From Chloroflexota bacterium (GTDB lineage: Bacteria; Chloroflexota; Limnocylindria; Limnocylindrales; CSP1-4), in assembly GCA_021787395.1 (NCBI GenBank), contig JAJYLZ010000014.1, forward strand, positions 1 to 61,299: 61,299 bases of DNA. Reading direction: 5' to 3'. The position numbers and the translations under genes were made by a program. The notes below the pieces were generated by a model. The model was not told the origin of the DNA. It saw only the letters and a program-made list of their open reading frames with translations, and ran no database searches. Positions 33,610 to 42,272 of this stretch are shown piece after piece (position 1 is the first letter of the stretch; every line of letters starts with the position of its first letter).

Positions 33610-34887
33610 TCAGCCGGGGGCGAGCACCCAGCTGGATCCCGCCACCCCGTCGCGGACCTCGATCCCGGCGGCCAGCAGGCGATCGCGGATCAGGTCCGCG
33701 GTGGACCAGTCCTTCGCGGCGCGGGCGCGGTCCCGCAGCTCCAGGAGGGTGTCCACCAGCGGCGCCATCCCGGCCCGCGGGTCGGACGCGCCGCTCGCCG
33801 CGTACTCGCCGAGCCGCACGATCAGGGCGCGGAGGGTGGCGGTCGCGTTGTCGAGGTCGGGGCCGTCCTCTCCCGATCGGATCCGCCCCTCCACCGTCTC
33901 GTCGAGCTCGAGGATCGCCGCCACCGCCTCGCGGGTGTCGCCGGCGTCGAGCGCCGCGATGAAGGCGCCCTCGAGCTCCTGCATCTGCTGGTGCACCGGG
34001 GCGGGGGGCCGAGCGGGCCGCTCGCGCGAGCCCGATCCGGCCAGCGCCGCGAAGTGGACCGCCTCGGTGGACTGGCCCTCGGCCAGGCCCCGCGCCGCGT
34101 CGCCCAGGGCGGCGATGGAGCAGGACGCCCCCGACGCGAACCGCGTGCTCCGTCCCCTGACCCGCACGGTGACCCCGCCCAGGCCGGCCACCGAGGCGGT
34201 GCCGGCCTCGAGGTCGAGCACGAGGGCGGTATGGCTGTCAACGCCCAGGATGAAGGCGCCCTCGGGCAGCATCGCCTCGAGCATCGAGATGCGGCGCTCG
34301 CCCATGTAGCAGAAGCGCGTGTCGTGATTGCCGCCCTCGGCGTTGTCGTAGTGGGGGACCACGGCGGCCCGCAGCCCGGTGGCCCGGCCCAGGAGGTCCA
34401 GGCCCGGCAGCCAGCGCGGCGCCTCGCCGACCTTGTAGACCTCGTACACCGGGATCGTCACGAGGCCGAGGGTGAGCGCCGCGGCGGAGGCCATGGTCAG
34501 GATCCCGCCCGTGGCCAGCTTCTCGGCCAGCGCGTCGGGGATCGGCCCGCCCGACCACTGGCGCAGCGCGTAGGACGGGCTGCCCGGCCCGGCCATCACG
34601 TACCGGGCCTCGCGGATCCTGGCCAGCGCCGTGGCGGCGGTCAGCGCGTCCACGTCGGAGGAGCGGTAGCTGGCCACCTCCACCGGGTTGCCCACGCTGG
34701 TGGCGAAGAACTCGACCATGCGCTCGGACAGCTCGTCGGCGTTCTCCTGGAACCCGTAGGGCGTGTCGATGACGGCCGCCGGGACCCGCCCGCCGAAGCG
34801 CTCGAACAGCGCGCGGTGCACCTTGGCCATCGCGGGCGCCACCTCGCCCGAGCCCATGATCGCGAGGATGCGCGGCCCGGTGGTCAT
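33610..34887 (-). CDS. S51-peptidase-like/class I GAT-like domain fused to CysRS-type C-terminal domain
   Basis: A 425-residue two-part protein. Residues 1-~285 resemble the dipeptidase E/cyanophycinase (S51) or type-1 glutamine amidotransferase-like fold: ILAIMGSGEVAP start, VMAGPGSPSYALRQW, then TMASAAALTLG where GxSAG is expected, so the nucleophile elbow is altered. Residues ~300-422 look like the C-terminal anticodon-side domain of cysteinyl-tRNA synthetase, ending LLELRDRARAAKDWSTADLIRDRLLAAGIEVRDG with GSSWVL. No catalytic tRNA-synthetase domain is present. The ATG overlaps the upstream hydrolase stop by 4 bases (ATGA). Function unknown. Confidence 0.75.
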   Translation of the reverse strand: MTTGPRILAIMGSGEVAPAMAKVHRALFERFGGRVPAAVIDTPYGFQENADELSERMVEFFATSVGNPVEVASYRSSDVDALTAATALARIREARYVMAGPGSPSYALRQWSGGPIPDALAEKLATGGILTMASAAALTLGLVTIPVYEVYKVGEAPRWLPGLDLLGRATGLRAAVVPHYDNAEGGNHDTRFCYMGERRISMLEAMLPEGAFILGVDSHTALVLDLEAGTASVAGLGGVTVRVRGRSTRFASGASCSIAALGDAARGLAEGQSTEAVHFAALAGSGSRERPARPPAPVHQQMQELEGAFIAALDAGDTREAVAAILELDETVEGRIRSGEDGPDLDNATATLRALIVRLGEYAASGASDPRAGMAPLVDTLLELRDRARAAKDWSTADLIRDRLLAAGIEVRDGVAGSSWVLAPG

Positions 34888-35747
34888 GCGAAGAACCCGT
34901 CGTCGATGGCGTCGATCATCACATCGGCGACTTCGTCCGGGCGCTGCGCGTGGATGTCGTGGTCGCCCACGAACGGTCGCACCCGGGCTCGCGGGAGCGC
35001 CGCCCGCGCCCGCTCGACGGCCGCCTCGCGGTCGGCGCTGCGCTCGTCGGGCGCGGCCGGTCGGACCGGCAGCAGGAGCACCGGGTCGCGCACCTCCGCA
35101 TAGCGCTCGGAGGGGCGGTGGTCCCACATGCCGCGCAGGACCACGAGGTGCCGGTCGAACGTCAGCCAGGGCGCGATTGTCCCGTCGGGGAAGCGCTCGA
35201 AGTTGGCGAGCGTCCCCGCGATGCCGGCCTCGGGCCAGTCGGGATGGGCGCCGCGGATGTAGCCCTCGACCTCGGCGAGCCGCCGGCCGGCCAGCCGCGG
35301 CGGCGCCAGCGCCTCACGGCAGGCCTCCCAGGACGGGAACGCCGCTGACGGCTCGAACCAGCCGCCGTCCACGCAGACGATGCCGCGGGCGAGTCCCGGG
35401 TGGCGGGCAGCGAGCTCGATGACCACGTTGCCGCCCCAGGACTGGCCCGCGATGACCGGGCGCCGGAGCCCCAGCTCCCGGGTGAGCGACGCCAGGTCGT
35501 CGGCGACCGTCGGGACGTCGTACGGGCCCTCGGGCTTGGACGAGCGGCCGTGGCCGCGGAGGTCAACCGTCACCGCGGCCTGGCCGCGGGCGTTGAGGCG
35601 CGCCGCCACCCCGTCCCACAGGCGCGCGTTCGACGCCAGGCCGTGGACCAGCACGAACGTGACCGGGGTCGTGGAGCTCGCGGGAGCGGGCCAGAGGTCG
35701 ACCGCCAGCTCCACGCCGGCGGCGACCGGGACGCGACGCGTGTCCAT
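34884..35747 (-). CDS. Alpha/beta hydrolase
   Basis: A 287-residue alpha/beta-hydrolase-fold enzyme. The oxyanion region is VLVHGLASNARLWDG, DLRGHGRS follows, the nucleophile elbow is GQSWGG, and the catalytic His is in FVGDHDIHAQRP. The substrate (ester, lactone or epoxide) is undetermined. It overlaps the S51/CysRS fusion gene by 4 bases, so the two proteins are made together. Confidence 0.88.
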   Translation of the reverse strand: MDTRRVPVAAGVELAVDLWPAPASSTTPVTFVLVHGLASNARLWDGVAARLNARGQAAVTVDLRGHGRSSKPEGPYDVPTVADDLASLTRELGLRRPVIAGQSWGGNVVIELAARHPGLARGIVCVDGGWFEPSAAFPSWEACREALAPPRLAGRRLAEVEGYIRGAHPDWPEAGIAGTLANFERFPDGTIAPWLTFDRHLVVLRGMWDHRPSERYAEVRDPVLLLPVRPAAPDERSADREAAVERARAALPRARVRPFVGDHDIHAQRPDEVADVMIDAIDDGFFA

Positions 35748-35864
35748 GGGACCATGATGCCGTGGGTCCGCAACCCGTGCCGGGCACGCCGAGGCGCCCC
35801 GCGCAGCCCTGATCGGCGCCGCCCCCCAGCGTCCGGCCGACGGCCCGCCCTCCCGCGGCGGAGG

Positions 35865-35926
35865 TATCGTGTCGGGCGTGTCGCCGTGAGGCAGGCAGGT
35901 CGCTCGGCGGCCGCGGCGACGAGGGG
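35865..35926 (+). promoter_or_regulatory. -10 box, mini-ORF and ribosome site upstream of adaptor gene
   Basis: TATCGT (35865-35870) is followed after 7 bases by a four-codon frame GTG TCG CCG TGA (35878-35889). A GAGGGG ribosome site then lies at 35921-35926, with GTG 35935 as the adaptor start 8 bases further. The mini-ORF may be chance. Confidence 0.35.
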
Positions 35927-35934
35927 TGCAACGG

Positions 35935-37407
35935 GTGAGGAAGCGGCTGGTCATCGGGGGCGTCGTCGCCGTCGCGCTGGTGGCGGTGGGGGGCGCGGTC
36001 CTGGCCCGGACGCTGAGCAGCCAGGCGCCCGCCGAGACCTACCTGACCGCCGTCGCCGCGGTCGGCGACGTCGTGGACACCGTGTCGGTGACGGGCTCGC
36101 TGCAGCCGGTGGAGACCTACGCGCTCGCCTTCGGGCAGCCGGCGGTGCGCAACCCGGGGTCCCCGGCGGTCGGGTCGCCCGCGACCCCGGCGACGCAGCA
36201 GTGGACCGTGGCGACGGTCGCGGTCAAGGCAGGGGACACCGTCGCCCGGGGCGCGGTGCTGGCGACCGCCGACACCGCCGACGCGAAGGCTGCCCTCGCG
36301 ACCGCGCAGCTCAACCTCGACGCCGCCGAGGCCCGGCTCGCGTCCGACTCCGCGCCGCTGACGGCCACAGCCAAGGCCAAGGCGAAGCTGGCGGTGACCC
36401 AGGCCGACCAGCAGCTCTCGCAGGCCCGGACCGTGCAGTCGCAGACGGCCGCCGCCGGACGCCTTGCCGTCTCGCAGGCCCGGGCGGTGCTGTCCGACGC
36501 GCAGCAGCGGCTGGCGGACGACACGGCGGCCGGCCTGCCCGAGACGGCGCTCGCGGCCGACCAGGCGGCGGTCGGCCAGGCGCAGCGGGCCCTCGCGACC
36601 GCCCAGCAGCAGGCGGACACGGCGAACACCCAGGCCACCGCCGCGGTCGAGACCGCGAAGCTCGGCGTCCAGTCGGCGCAGCTCGCGTACGCGGCCGCGA
36701 CGACCGTGGACAACGCCGCCGTCGTGGCCGCCGACAAGGCGTCGGTGTCGCAGGCCCGGACGGCCGTCTCCAATGCCCAGACGACCCTCGACCGCCTCAC
36801 GCTGACCGCCCCCATCGACGGCATCGTCTCGTCGGTGACGATCCAGCCGGGCGACGTGGCCAGCGGGACGGTGATCACGCTGCGCAGCACCGGCCTCGAG
36901 GTGACGGCCTCCGTCACCGAGACTGACCTGCCGGTGGTCAAGGTGGGACAGCGGGCGAGCGTGACGATCGCCGCCCTGGGCGCGTCGGCGCAGGGCACCG
37001 TGTCCGGGGTGGACCTCGCGGGCGCCGCCAAGAGCGCGGGCGGCGTGGTCTCCTACACCATCACGATCGCCCTGCCGACCGCGCCGCCGGGGTCCGCGCC
37101 CTCGATGACCGCGGACGTGGAGATCACGACCGCCACGGCGGCCGGCGTGATCGTCGTGCCCGCGTCGGCGGTGGGCGGCAGCCCCGGCGACTACACCGTG
37201 ACCGTGTACGACGGGCCGAACGCCGTCCACCCGGTGAAGGTCTCGGTCGGCCTCATGACGGCCACGCAGGCCGAGATCAGGTCCGGCATCGCCGCCGGGA
37301 CCACCGTCGTGACCGGCATTGCCACCGCCAAGGACCTCGTGACGACGTTCCCGGCCGGGCCCGGCGGATCGACCCGCACCGCGGCGCCAGCCCCCTCGGG
37401 GCAGTAG
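35935..37407 (+). CDS. HlyD/MacA-family periplasmic adaptor (membrane fusion protein)
   Basis: A 490-residue adaptor. An N-terminal membrane anchor (LVIGGVVAVALVAVGGAVLA) is followed by a split lipoyl domain and a long Ala/Gln/Lys coiled-coil hairpin (about residues 95-280). The second lipoyl half is TAPIDGIVSSVTIQPGDVASG, with beta-barrel and membrane-proximal domains to the end. GTG 35935 is favoured by the GAGGGG site; GTG 35926 is the alternative. It pairs with the MacB-like permease 33 bases downstream. In a monoderm the pair would export across one membrane. Confidence 0.87.
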   Translation: MRKRLVIGGVVAVALVAVGGAVLARTLSSQAPAETYLTAVAAVGDVVDTVSVTGSLQPVETYALAFGQPAVRNPGSPAVGSPATPATQQWTVATVAVKAGDTVARGAVLATADTADAKAALATAQLNLDAAEARLASDSAPLTATAKAKAKLAVTQADQQLSQARTVQSQTAAAGRLAVSQARAVLSDAQQRLADDTAAGLPETALAADQAAVGQAQRALATAQQQADTANTQATAAVETAKLGVQSAQLAYAAATTVDNAAVVAADKASVSQARTAVSNAQTTLDRLTLTAPIDGIVSSVTIQPGDVASGTVITLRSTGLEVTASVTETDLPVVKVGQRASVTIAALGASAQGTVSGVDLAGAAKSAGGVVSYTITIALPTAPPGSAPSMTADVEITTATAAGVIVVPASAVGGSPGDYTVTVYDGPNAVHPVKVSVGLMTATQAEIRSGIAAGTTVVTGIATAKDLVTTFPAGPGGSTRTAAPAPSGQ

Positions 37408-37440
37408 CGCGACGGCGCGCGGCCGCCCGGAGGCGCACCC

Positions 37441-38637
37441 GTGATCTTCGCGGAGCTGATCCCGCTCGCGTTCTCCCGGCTGACCGCGTCCCGCCTCCGG
37501 GCCGTGCTCACGATGCTCGGCGTGATCATCGGCGTGGGCGCGATCGTGGCCCTGGTCTCGGTGGCCCAGGGCGCCACGTCGGGGATCACCAACCTGATCG
37601 AGGGGCTGGGCGTCAACCTGCTCCAGGTCAGCCCGGGCGCGTCCACCAACGGGTTCCTGCGCGGCGCCGCCGGCACGGCCACCACCCTGACCATCGACGA
37701 CGCGAACGCGATCGCGGGGATCAGCGGCGTGTCGCAGGTCGCGCCCCAGGCGTCCACGGTGGCGGTGGTCGTGGCGGGCGGCAGCAACACCACCACCTCG
37801 ATCACCGGCGTCACGCCCGAGTTCGCCCCCGTCCGCGCCTATGACATCTGGCGCGGCTCCTTCATCTCGGAGGCGGAGCTGGCCCGGGGCCTGCGGGTGG
37901 CCGTGCTGGGCTCGGCGACCGCCGACGACCTCGGCCTGGGCGCCGCCAGCGTCGGGTCCTCGGTGACCGTGGGCGGCGTGCCGTTCACCGTGGTGGGCAT
38001 CCTCCAGCCCAAGGGCATCCTCGACGACCAGGTGCTGATCCCGTTGACCACGCTGCGCGACTACCTCGTCGCCGGCAAGTCGCTCAGCGCCGTCTCCGTG
38101 TCGGTGGTGCACCCGGCGGACATCCCGCTGGTCAAGTTCCAGATCCGGGAGCTGCTCCGCCAGCGCCACGCGCTCGCCGCCGGCGCGGCGGACGACTTCA
38201 CGATCATCGACCAGGCCCAGCTGCTGTCCGCCTTCGGAACGATCACCGGCTTCCTGTCGCTGCTGCTGGCCGGCATCGCCTCGATCTCGCTCCTCGTGGG
38301 CGGCATCGGGATCATGAACATCATGCTGGTCTCGGTCCGCGAGCGGACGCGGGAGATCGGCATCCGCAAGGCGGTCGGCGCCAGGGGCCGGGACATCCTG
38401 GTCCAGTTCCTGGTCGAGGCGCTGGTGCTCTCGCTCAGCGGCGGCCTGGTCGGCGTGGTGTTCGGCGTGGGCGCGAGCGCCCTGATCGGGGCGATCGCCG
38501 GCTGGGGGCTCAACGTGTCGGCATCCACGGTCGCGCTGGCGGTCGGCTTCTCGCTCGCGGTGGGCGTGGTGTTCGGGGTCTGGCCCGCCCGCCAGGCCGC
38601 CCGCCTCGACCCGATCGACGCGCTGCGGTACGAGTAG
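37441..38637 (+). CDS. MacB/FtsX-family ABC permease
   Basis: A 398-residue permease with four membrane segments. The first is followed by a large external MacB_PCD domain, and the C-terminal three-helix FtsX domain contains GGIGIMNIMLVSVRERTREIGIRKAVGARGRDIL. It has a GGAGG ribosome site 6 bases before GTG. Unlike E. coli MacB there is no fused ATPase, and no ATPase gene lies between it and the adaptor. The motor is either elsewhere or lost. Likely exports a peptide, lipid or drug. Confidence 0.9.
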   Translation: MIFAELIPLAFSRLTASRLRAVLTMLGVIIGVGAIVALVSVAQGATSGITNLIEGLGVNLLQVSPGASTNGFLRGAAGTATTLTIDDANAIAGISGVSQVAPQASTVAVVVAGGSNTTTSITGVTPEFAPVRAYDIWRGSFISEAELARGLRVAVLGSATADDLGLGAASVGSSVTVGGVPFTVVGILQPKGILDDQVLIPLTTLRDYLVAGKSLSAVSVSVVHPADIPLVKFQIRELLRQRHALAAGAADDFTIIDQAQLLSAFGTITGFLSLLLAGIASISLLVGGIGIMNIMLVSVRERTREIGIRKAVGARGRDILVQFLVEALVLSLSGGLVGVVFGVGASALIGAIAGWGLNVSASTVALAVGFSLAVGVVFGVWPARQAARLDPIDALRYE

Positions 38638-38736
38638 GCGGGCAGCGCGTCCCGCCGACGCTGCGCCCGGCCGCGGCGCGGGGAGCGGCCCGCGCGACGC
38701 TGCCCGGATCGGCTCGGCCGCGCCGCGGGGTGGCGA

Positions 38737-38742
38737 TACGAT
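38737..38742 (+). promoter_or_regulatory. -10 box of leaderless MFS gene
   Basis: TACGAT ends 7 bases before the GTG at 38750, with no ribosome site before the GTG. Same pattern as the other leaderless genes in the window. Confidence 0.6.
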
Positions 38743-38749
38743 CGCGGCT

Positions 38750-39928
38750 GTGATCCCCGTCCTGTTCCGGCAGCGCTCGATGGCGTTCGCCCTCGGCTGC
38801 TGGGGCTTCGTGCTCATCGGCTGGGGCGGCCTCGTCGTGCCCGCGCTCGCCCGCGAGGTGGAGGACGGCTTCGCCCAGACCGATGTCGGGCTGGGCCTGT
38901 TCTACTTCCTGACCTCGATCGCGTACGCCGCGGGCTCGGTGCTGGGCGGGATGGCGACCGAGCGGGTCGGGCGGCGGGCCATCCTCTCGGGCGCGGCCGC
39001 GCTGCTCGGGCTGGGGCTGATCGGGCAGGGGCTGACGCCCGACTGGGTGGCCTTCACCGCGTTCGGGATCGTGCGGTCGGTGGGCGCCGGGGCCATCGAC
39101 GGCGGGGGCAACGGCCTGGTGATCGACCTCTACCAGGGCGCCCGGGGCGGCCGGCTCAACCTGCTGCACCTGTTCTACTCGCTGGGCGCGCTCGGGGCGC
39201 CGTTCGTGCTGGCCGCCCGGGACCTGGCCGGGATCTCGTGGCAGGCGGTGATCGTGGGGTCCGGCGTGCTCGCGCTGCCGCTGGCCGTCGTGCTCGCCGT
39301 CACCGACCTCGCCGACGGCCGGGCGCGTCCGCACCTGGCGGCGGGCGGCCGGAGGTCGAGCCTGCTCGCGCTCCCGCTGCTCGTCCTGGCGGTGGCGATC
39401 GGGTGCTACGTCGCGTGCGAGATCGGCGTGTCCAACTGGCTGGTCCGGTTCCTGGCCGCCGCCCCGGCGGCCACCGCGACCTCCGCCCTCGGGCTCTACT
39501 GGGCCGGCCTGGCCGCCGGCCGGCTGGTGGGCAGCCGCATCGCCGACCGCTTCGACCACCTGCGGTTCGGGATCGCCGCGGCCCTGGTCTGCGCGGTCGC
39601 GCTGGTCGGCGCCGTGGTGGTGCCGTCGCTGGGCGTGTCGATCGCGCTGTTCACCGTGGTCGGCTTCGCGTCCGGCCCCATCTACCCGCTGATCGTGGCG
39701 GTGGGCGGGGAGCGGTTCCCGGACCGCGCGGCGGCCGTGGCCGGCCTCATCGTGGCGGCGTCCGTCGTGGGCGCGGTCGTCTACCCGCCGCTGATGGGCG
39801 TGATGTCGGTCACGGTGGGCCTGCCGGTGGCGATGATCGGCACGGCCGTGGTGGTGGCGGCGGGCGCGGGCGCCCTCGCCGTCGTGGGCCGGATGCCGGC
39901 GGCCGGGGTCGAGGCCCGCTCCGGCTAG
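38750..39928 (+). CDS. MFS transporter (FucP-like sugar-porter branch)
   Basis: A 392-residue protein with twelve membrane segments. GSVLGGMATERVGRRAILSGAAAL is the inter-helix signature, and the second half has AGLAAGRLVGSRIADRF. The layout with GAIDGGGNGLVIDLY resembles FucP/YbjJ-type porters. The GTG start is leaderless. It ends tail-to-tail with ppk2: the palindrome CTAG at 39925-39928 provides TAG stops on both strands. Substrate unknown. Confidence 0.85.
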   Translation: MIPVLFRQRSMAFALGCWGFVLIGWGGLVVPALAREVEDGFAQTDVGLGLFYFLTSIAYAAGSVLGGMATERVGRRAILSGAAALLGLGLIGQGLTPDWVAFTAFGIVRSVGAGAIDGGGNGLVIDLYQGARGGRLNLLHLFYSLGALGAPFVLAARDLAGISWQAVIVGSGVLALPLAVVLAVTDLADGRARPHLAAGGRRSSLLALPLLVLAVAIGCYVACEIGVSNWLVRFLAAAPAATATSALGLYWAGLAAGRLVGSRIADRFDHLRFGIAAALVCAVALVGAVVVPSLGVSIALFTVVGFASGPIYPLIVAVGGERFPDRAAAVAGLIVAASVVGAVVYPPLMGVMSVTVGLPVAMIGTAVVVAAGAGALAVVGRMPAAGVEARSG

Positions 39929-40989
39929 TGCTGCTGGCTGTGCCTGCCGCGCCGCTTGCCGCTGCCCTTGTCGTGGTGCCTGCCGTGCTCGCGGCCGCCG
40001 GACGGCGGATCGGCTGACGCGGCGCCGGCGTCGGGCTCGCCGCCGGCGTCCGGTTCGCCGCCGGCGTCCGTCCCGGCGCGGTCGTGCCCCTCCGCCAGCA
40101 GCTCGTCGCGCGCCTCCTCGAGCGCCGCCCGCGCCTCCTCGCCGACCGTCGGGTACCGGGGGTTGATCTCCACCAGGGCGTGGGCGATCGCCCCGGCGGC
40201 GATCAGCCGCGCGTAGGGCTTGTCGTCGGCCGGCACCACGTACCACGGCGCCCATGCCGTGCTGGTGTGGGAGAGCATGTCCGAGAACGCCTTCTGGTAG
40301 TCGTCCCAGCGGGCGCGCTCCTTGACGTCCGCAGCGCTGAACTTCCAGTTCTTCTCGGGCTCCTCGATGCGGTCGAGGAACCGCCGGCGCTGCTCGTCCC
40401 TGGACACGTGGAGGAACAGCTTCACGATCCGGAAGCCCTGGTCGGTCAGGTAGCGCTCCCAGTCGTTGATCTCGCGGTAGCGGCGCCGCCAGACGTCGCC
40501 GCGCTTGGAGGCGGGCGGCAGCCGCTCTGCCGCCAGGAACTCCGGGTGCACCCGGACGACCAGGACCTCCTCGTAGTAGGAGCGGTTGAAGATGCCGATG
40601 GACCCCCGGCTGGGCAGCCGGCGCGCGTACCGCCACAGGTAGTCGTGGTCCTGCTCCTCGGCGGAGGGCACCTTGAAGCTGCTGACCTCGACGCCCTGCG
40701 GGTTGACCCCGCTCATGACGTGGCGGACGGTGCCGTCCTTGCCGGCGGCGTCGATCGCCTGGAGGATGACCAGCACGCCGTAGGTGTCCTGGGCGGCGAG
40801 CCGCTCCTGGTACTCGGCCAGCAGGCTCACGCTGCTCTCGAGCACCTCCTTGGCGTGCTTGGCGTCCGCCTTGCCGAACTTGCCCGGCGCGTCGGTCGGG
40901 AAGTCCTTGGGCAGGCGCACCCTGCGGCCGGCCTCGACCCGATAGGGGGCGATGAGCTGTGCGATACGCCGGTGCCGCAGGTCAGCCAT
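39925..40989 (-). CDS. ppk2: Polyphosphate kinase 2 family protein
   Basis: A 354-residue PPK2, a P-loop kinase using polyphosphate to phosphorylate nucleotides. The P-loop is QAIDAAGKDGT, followed by VNPQGVEVSSFKVPS and RGSIGIFNRSYYEEVLVVRVHPE. The catalytic domain occupies ~275 residues. The C-terminal ~60 residues are unusual, with repeated GEPDAG units and a His/Lys/Arg-rich end (GRHHDKGSGKRRGRHSQQH). ATG 40989 has GAAAGGA upstream. It may work in polyphosphate storage under stress. Confidence 0.92.
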   Translation of the reverse strand: MADLRHRRIAQLIAPYRVEAGRRVRLPKDFPTDAPGKFGKADAKHAKEVLESSVSLLAEYQERLAAQDTYGVLVILQAIDAAGKDGTVRHVMSGVNPQGVEVSSFKVPSAEEQDHDYLWRYARRLPSRGSIGIFNRSYYEEVLVVRVHPEFLAAERLPPASKRGDVWRRRYREINDWERYLTDQGFRIVKLFLHVSRDEQRRRFLDRIEEPEKNWKFSAADVKERARWDDYQKAFSDMLSHTSTAWAPWYVVPADDKPYARLIAAGAIAHALVEINPRYPTVGEEARAALEEARDELLAEGHDRAGTDAGGEPDAGGEPDAGAASADPPSGGREHGRHHDKGSGKRRGRHSQQH

Positions 40990-41093
40990 CGGTGGATCCT
41001 TTCTCGCGACGCCGTCGTCCCGTCGCGCGGTGGGCGCATCATCGCCCTCCGGCGTGCGCCGCGCCAGCCGGTCCTCGAGGCAGCCCCGGGCGC

Positions 41094-42170
41094 TCAGCCC
41101 AGCACGCGCAGCTCGCGCGGGTAGTACCGCCGCCCGAGCCAGAACGCGACGTTCACCAGGCCGATCATCACCGGCACCTCGACCAGGGGGCCGATGACCG
41201 CCGCGAACGCGGCGCCCGAGCCGATGCCGAACGTCGCCACGGCGACCGCGATCGCCAGCTCGAAGTTGTTCGACGCCGCCGTGAACGACAGCGAGACCGT
41301 CACGCCGTAGGGGGCCCTCGCCCGGACGCTCATCGCGAACGTGACCAGGAACATCACCACGAAGTACACCAGCAGCGGGATCGCGATCCGCACCACGTCC
41401 AGCGGCAGGGTGACGATGTTCTCGCCCTTGAGGCTGAACATCACGACGATGGTGAACAGGAGCGCGACGAGCGTGATCGGGCTGATGCGCGGCACGAACA
41501 CGCGCTCGTACCACTCCCGGCCCCGGCGCCGGAGCAGCGCGAAGCGGGTCAGCAGGCCGGCGATGAACGGGATGCCGAGGTAGATGAACACGCTCTGCGC
41601 GATCTGCGGGACCGTGATCTCCACCGCGGTGCCCTTGAGCCCGAACCAGGTCGGCAGGACGGTGATGAACACGTAGGCGAAGGCCGAGTAGAACAGCACC
41701 TGGAACACCGAGTTGAACGCCACCAGGCCCGCGCAGTACTCGGGGTCGCCGCGCGCGAGGTCGTTCCACACGATGACCATGGCGATGCACCGGGCCAGGC
41801 CGATCAGGATCAGCCCGGCCATGTACTCCGGGTAGTCGCGCAGGAACAGGACGGCGAGCGCGAACATCAGCAGCGGCCCGACGACCCAGTTCTGGACCAG
41901 GGACAGCGCCAGGACCCGCACGTCGCGGAAGACGCGGCCGACCTCCTCGTAGCGCACCTTGGCCAGCGGCGGGTACATCATCAGGATCAGCCCGGCCGCG
42001 ATGGGGATGGAGGTCGTGCCCACCGACAGCCGGTCCAGTAGCGGAACGACGCCCGGGACCAGCACGCCGAGCAGGATCCCGCCCGCCATCGCCGAGAAGA
42101 TCCAGACGGTCAGGTAGCGGTCGAGCAGCGCCAGGCGGCGGGCCGGCGGTGCAGCGGTGGCTGAGGGCAT
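41094..42170 (-). CDS. acr3: Arsenite efflux permease ACR3
   Basis: A 358-residue arsenite exporter of the ACR3 (BART) family with ten membrane segments. It has the conserved Cys in [19 protein letters not shown] and the family blocks [17 protein letters not shown] and [20 protein letters not shown]. It exports As(III) using the proton gradient. It lies 102 bases downstream of the MerR-ArsC fusion gene on the same strand and is likely induced from the MerR-type promoter. A decayed second acr3 N-terminus occurs at 52978. Confidence 0.94.
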   Translation of the reverse strand: MPSATAAPPARRLALLDRYLTVWIFSAMAGGILLGVLVPGVVPLLDRLSVGTTSIPIAAGLILMMYPPLAKVRYEEVGRVFRDVRVLALSLVQNWVVGPLLMFALAVLFLRDYPEYMAGLILIGLARCIAMVIVWNDLARGDPEYCAGLVAFNSVFQVLFYSAFAYVFITVLPTWFGLKGTAVEITVPQIAQSVFIYLGIPFIAGLLTRFALLRRRGREWYERVFVPRISPITLVALLFTIVVMFSLKGENIVTLPLDVVRIAIPLLVYFVVMFLVTFAMSVRARAPYGVTVSLSFTAASNNFELAIAVAVATFGIGSGAAFAAVIGPLVEVPVMIGLVNVAFWLGRRYYPRELRVLG

Positions 42171-42272
42171 CGGGGACCTCGCGGGGTGTGCTGGGGCGCG
42201 GTGCGAACATGTGACGAGCGAGTCGGCTGGCGAACGGGCCGAGCGTCCTGAAGGCCGGGCCGGTCGGCCCGG

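Noticed and set aside
35878..35889. Leaderless mini-ORF (GTG TCG CCG TGA) as a regulatory leader peptide
   Set aside because: Four codons after a single -10-like box are easily chance in this composition, and nothing shows coupling to the adaptor gene.
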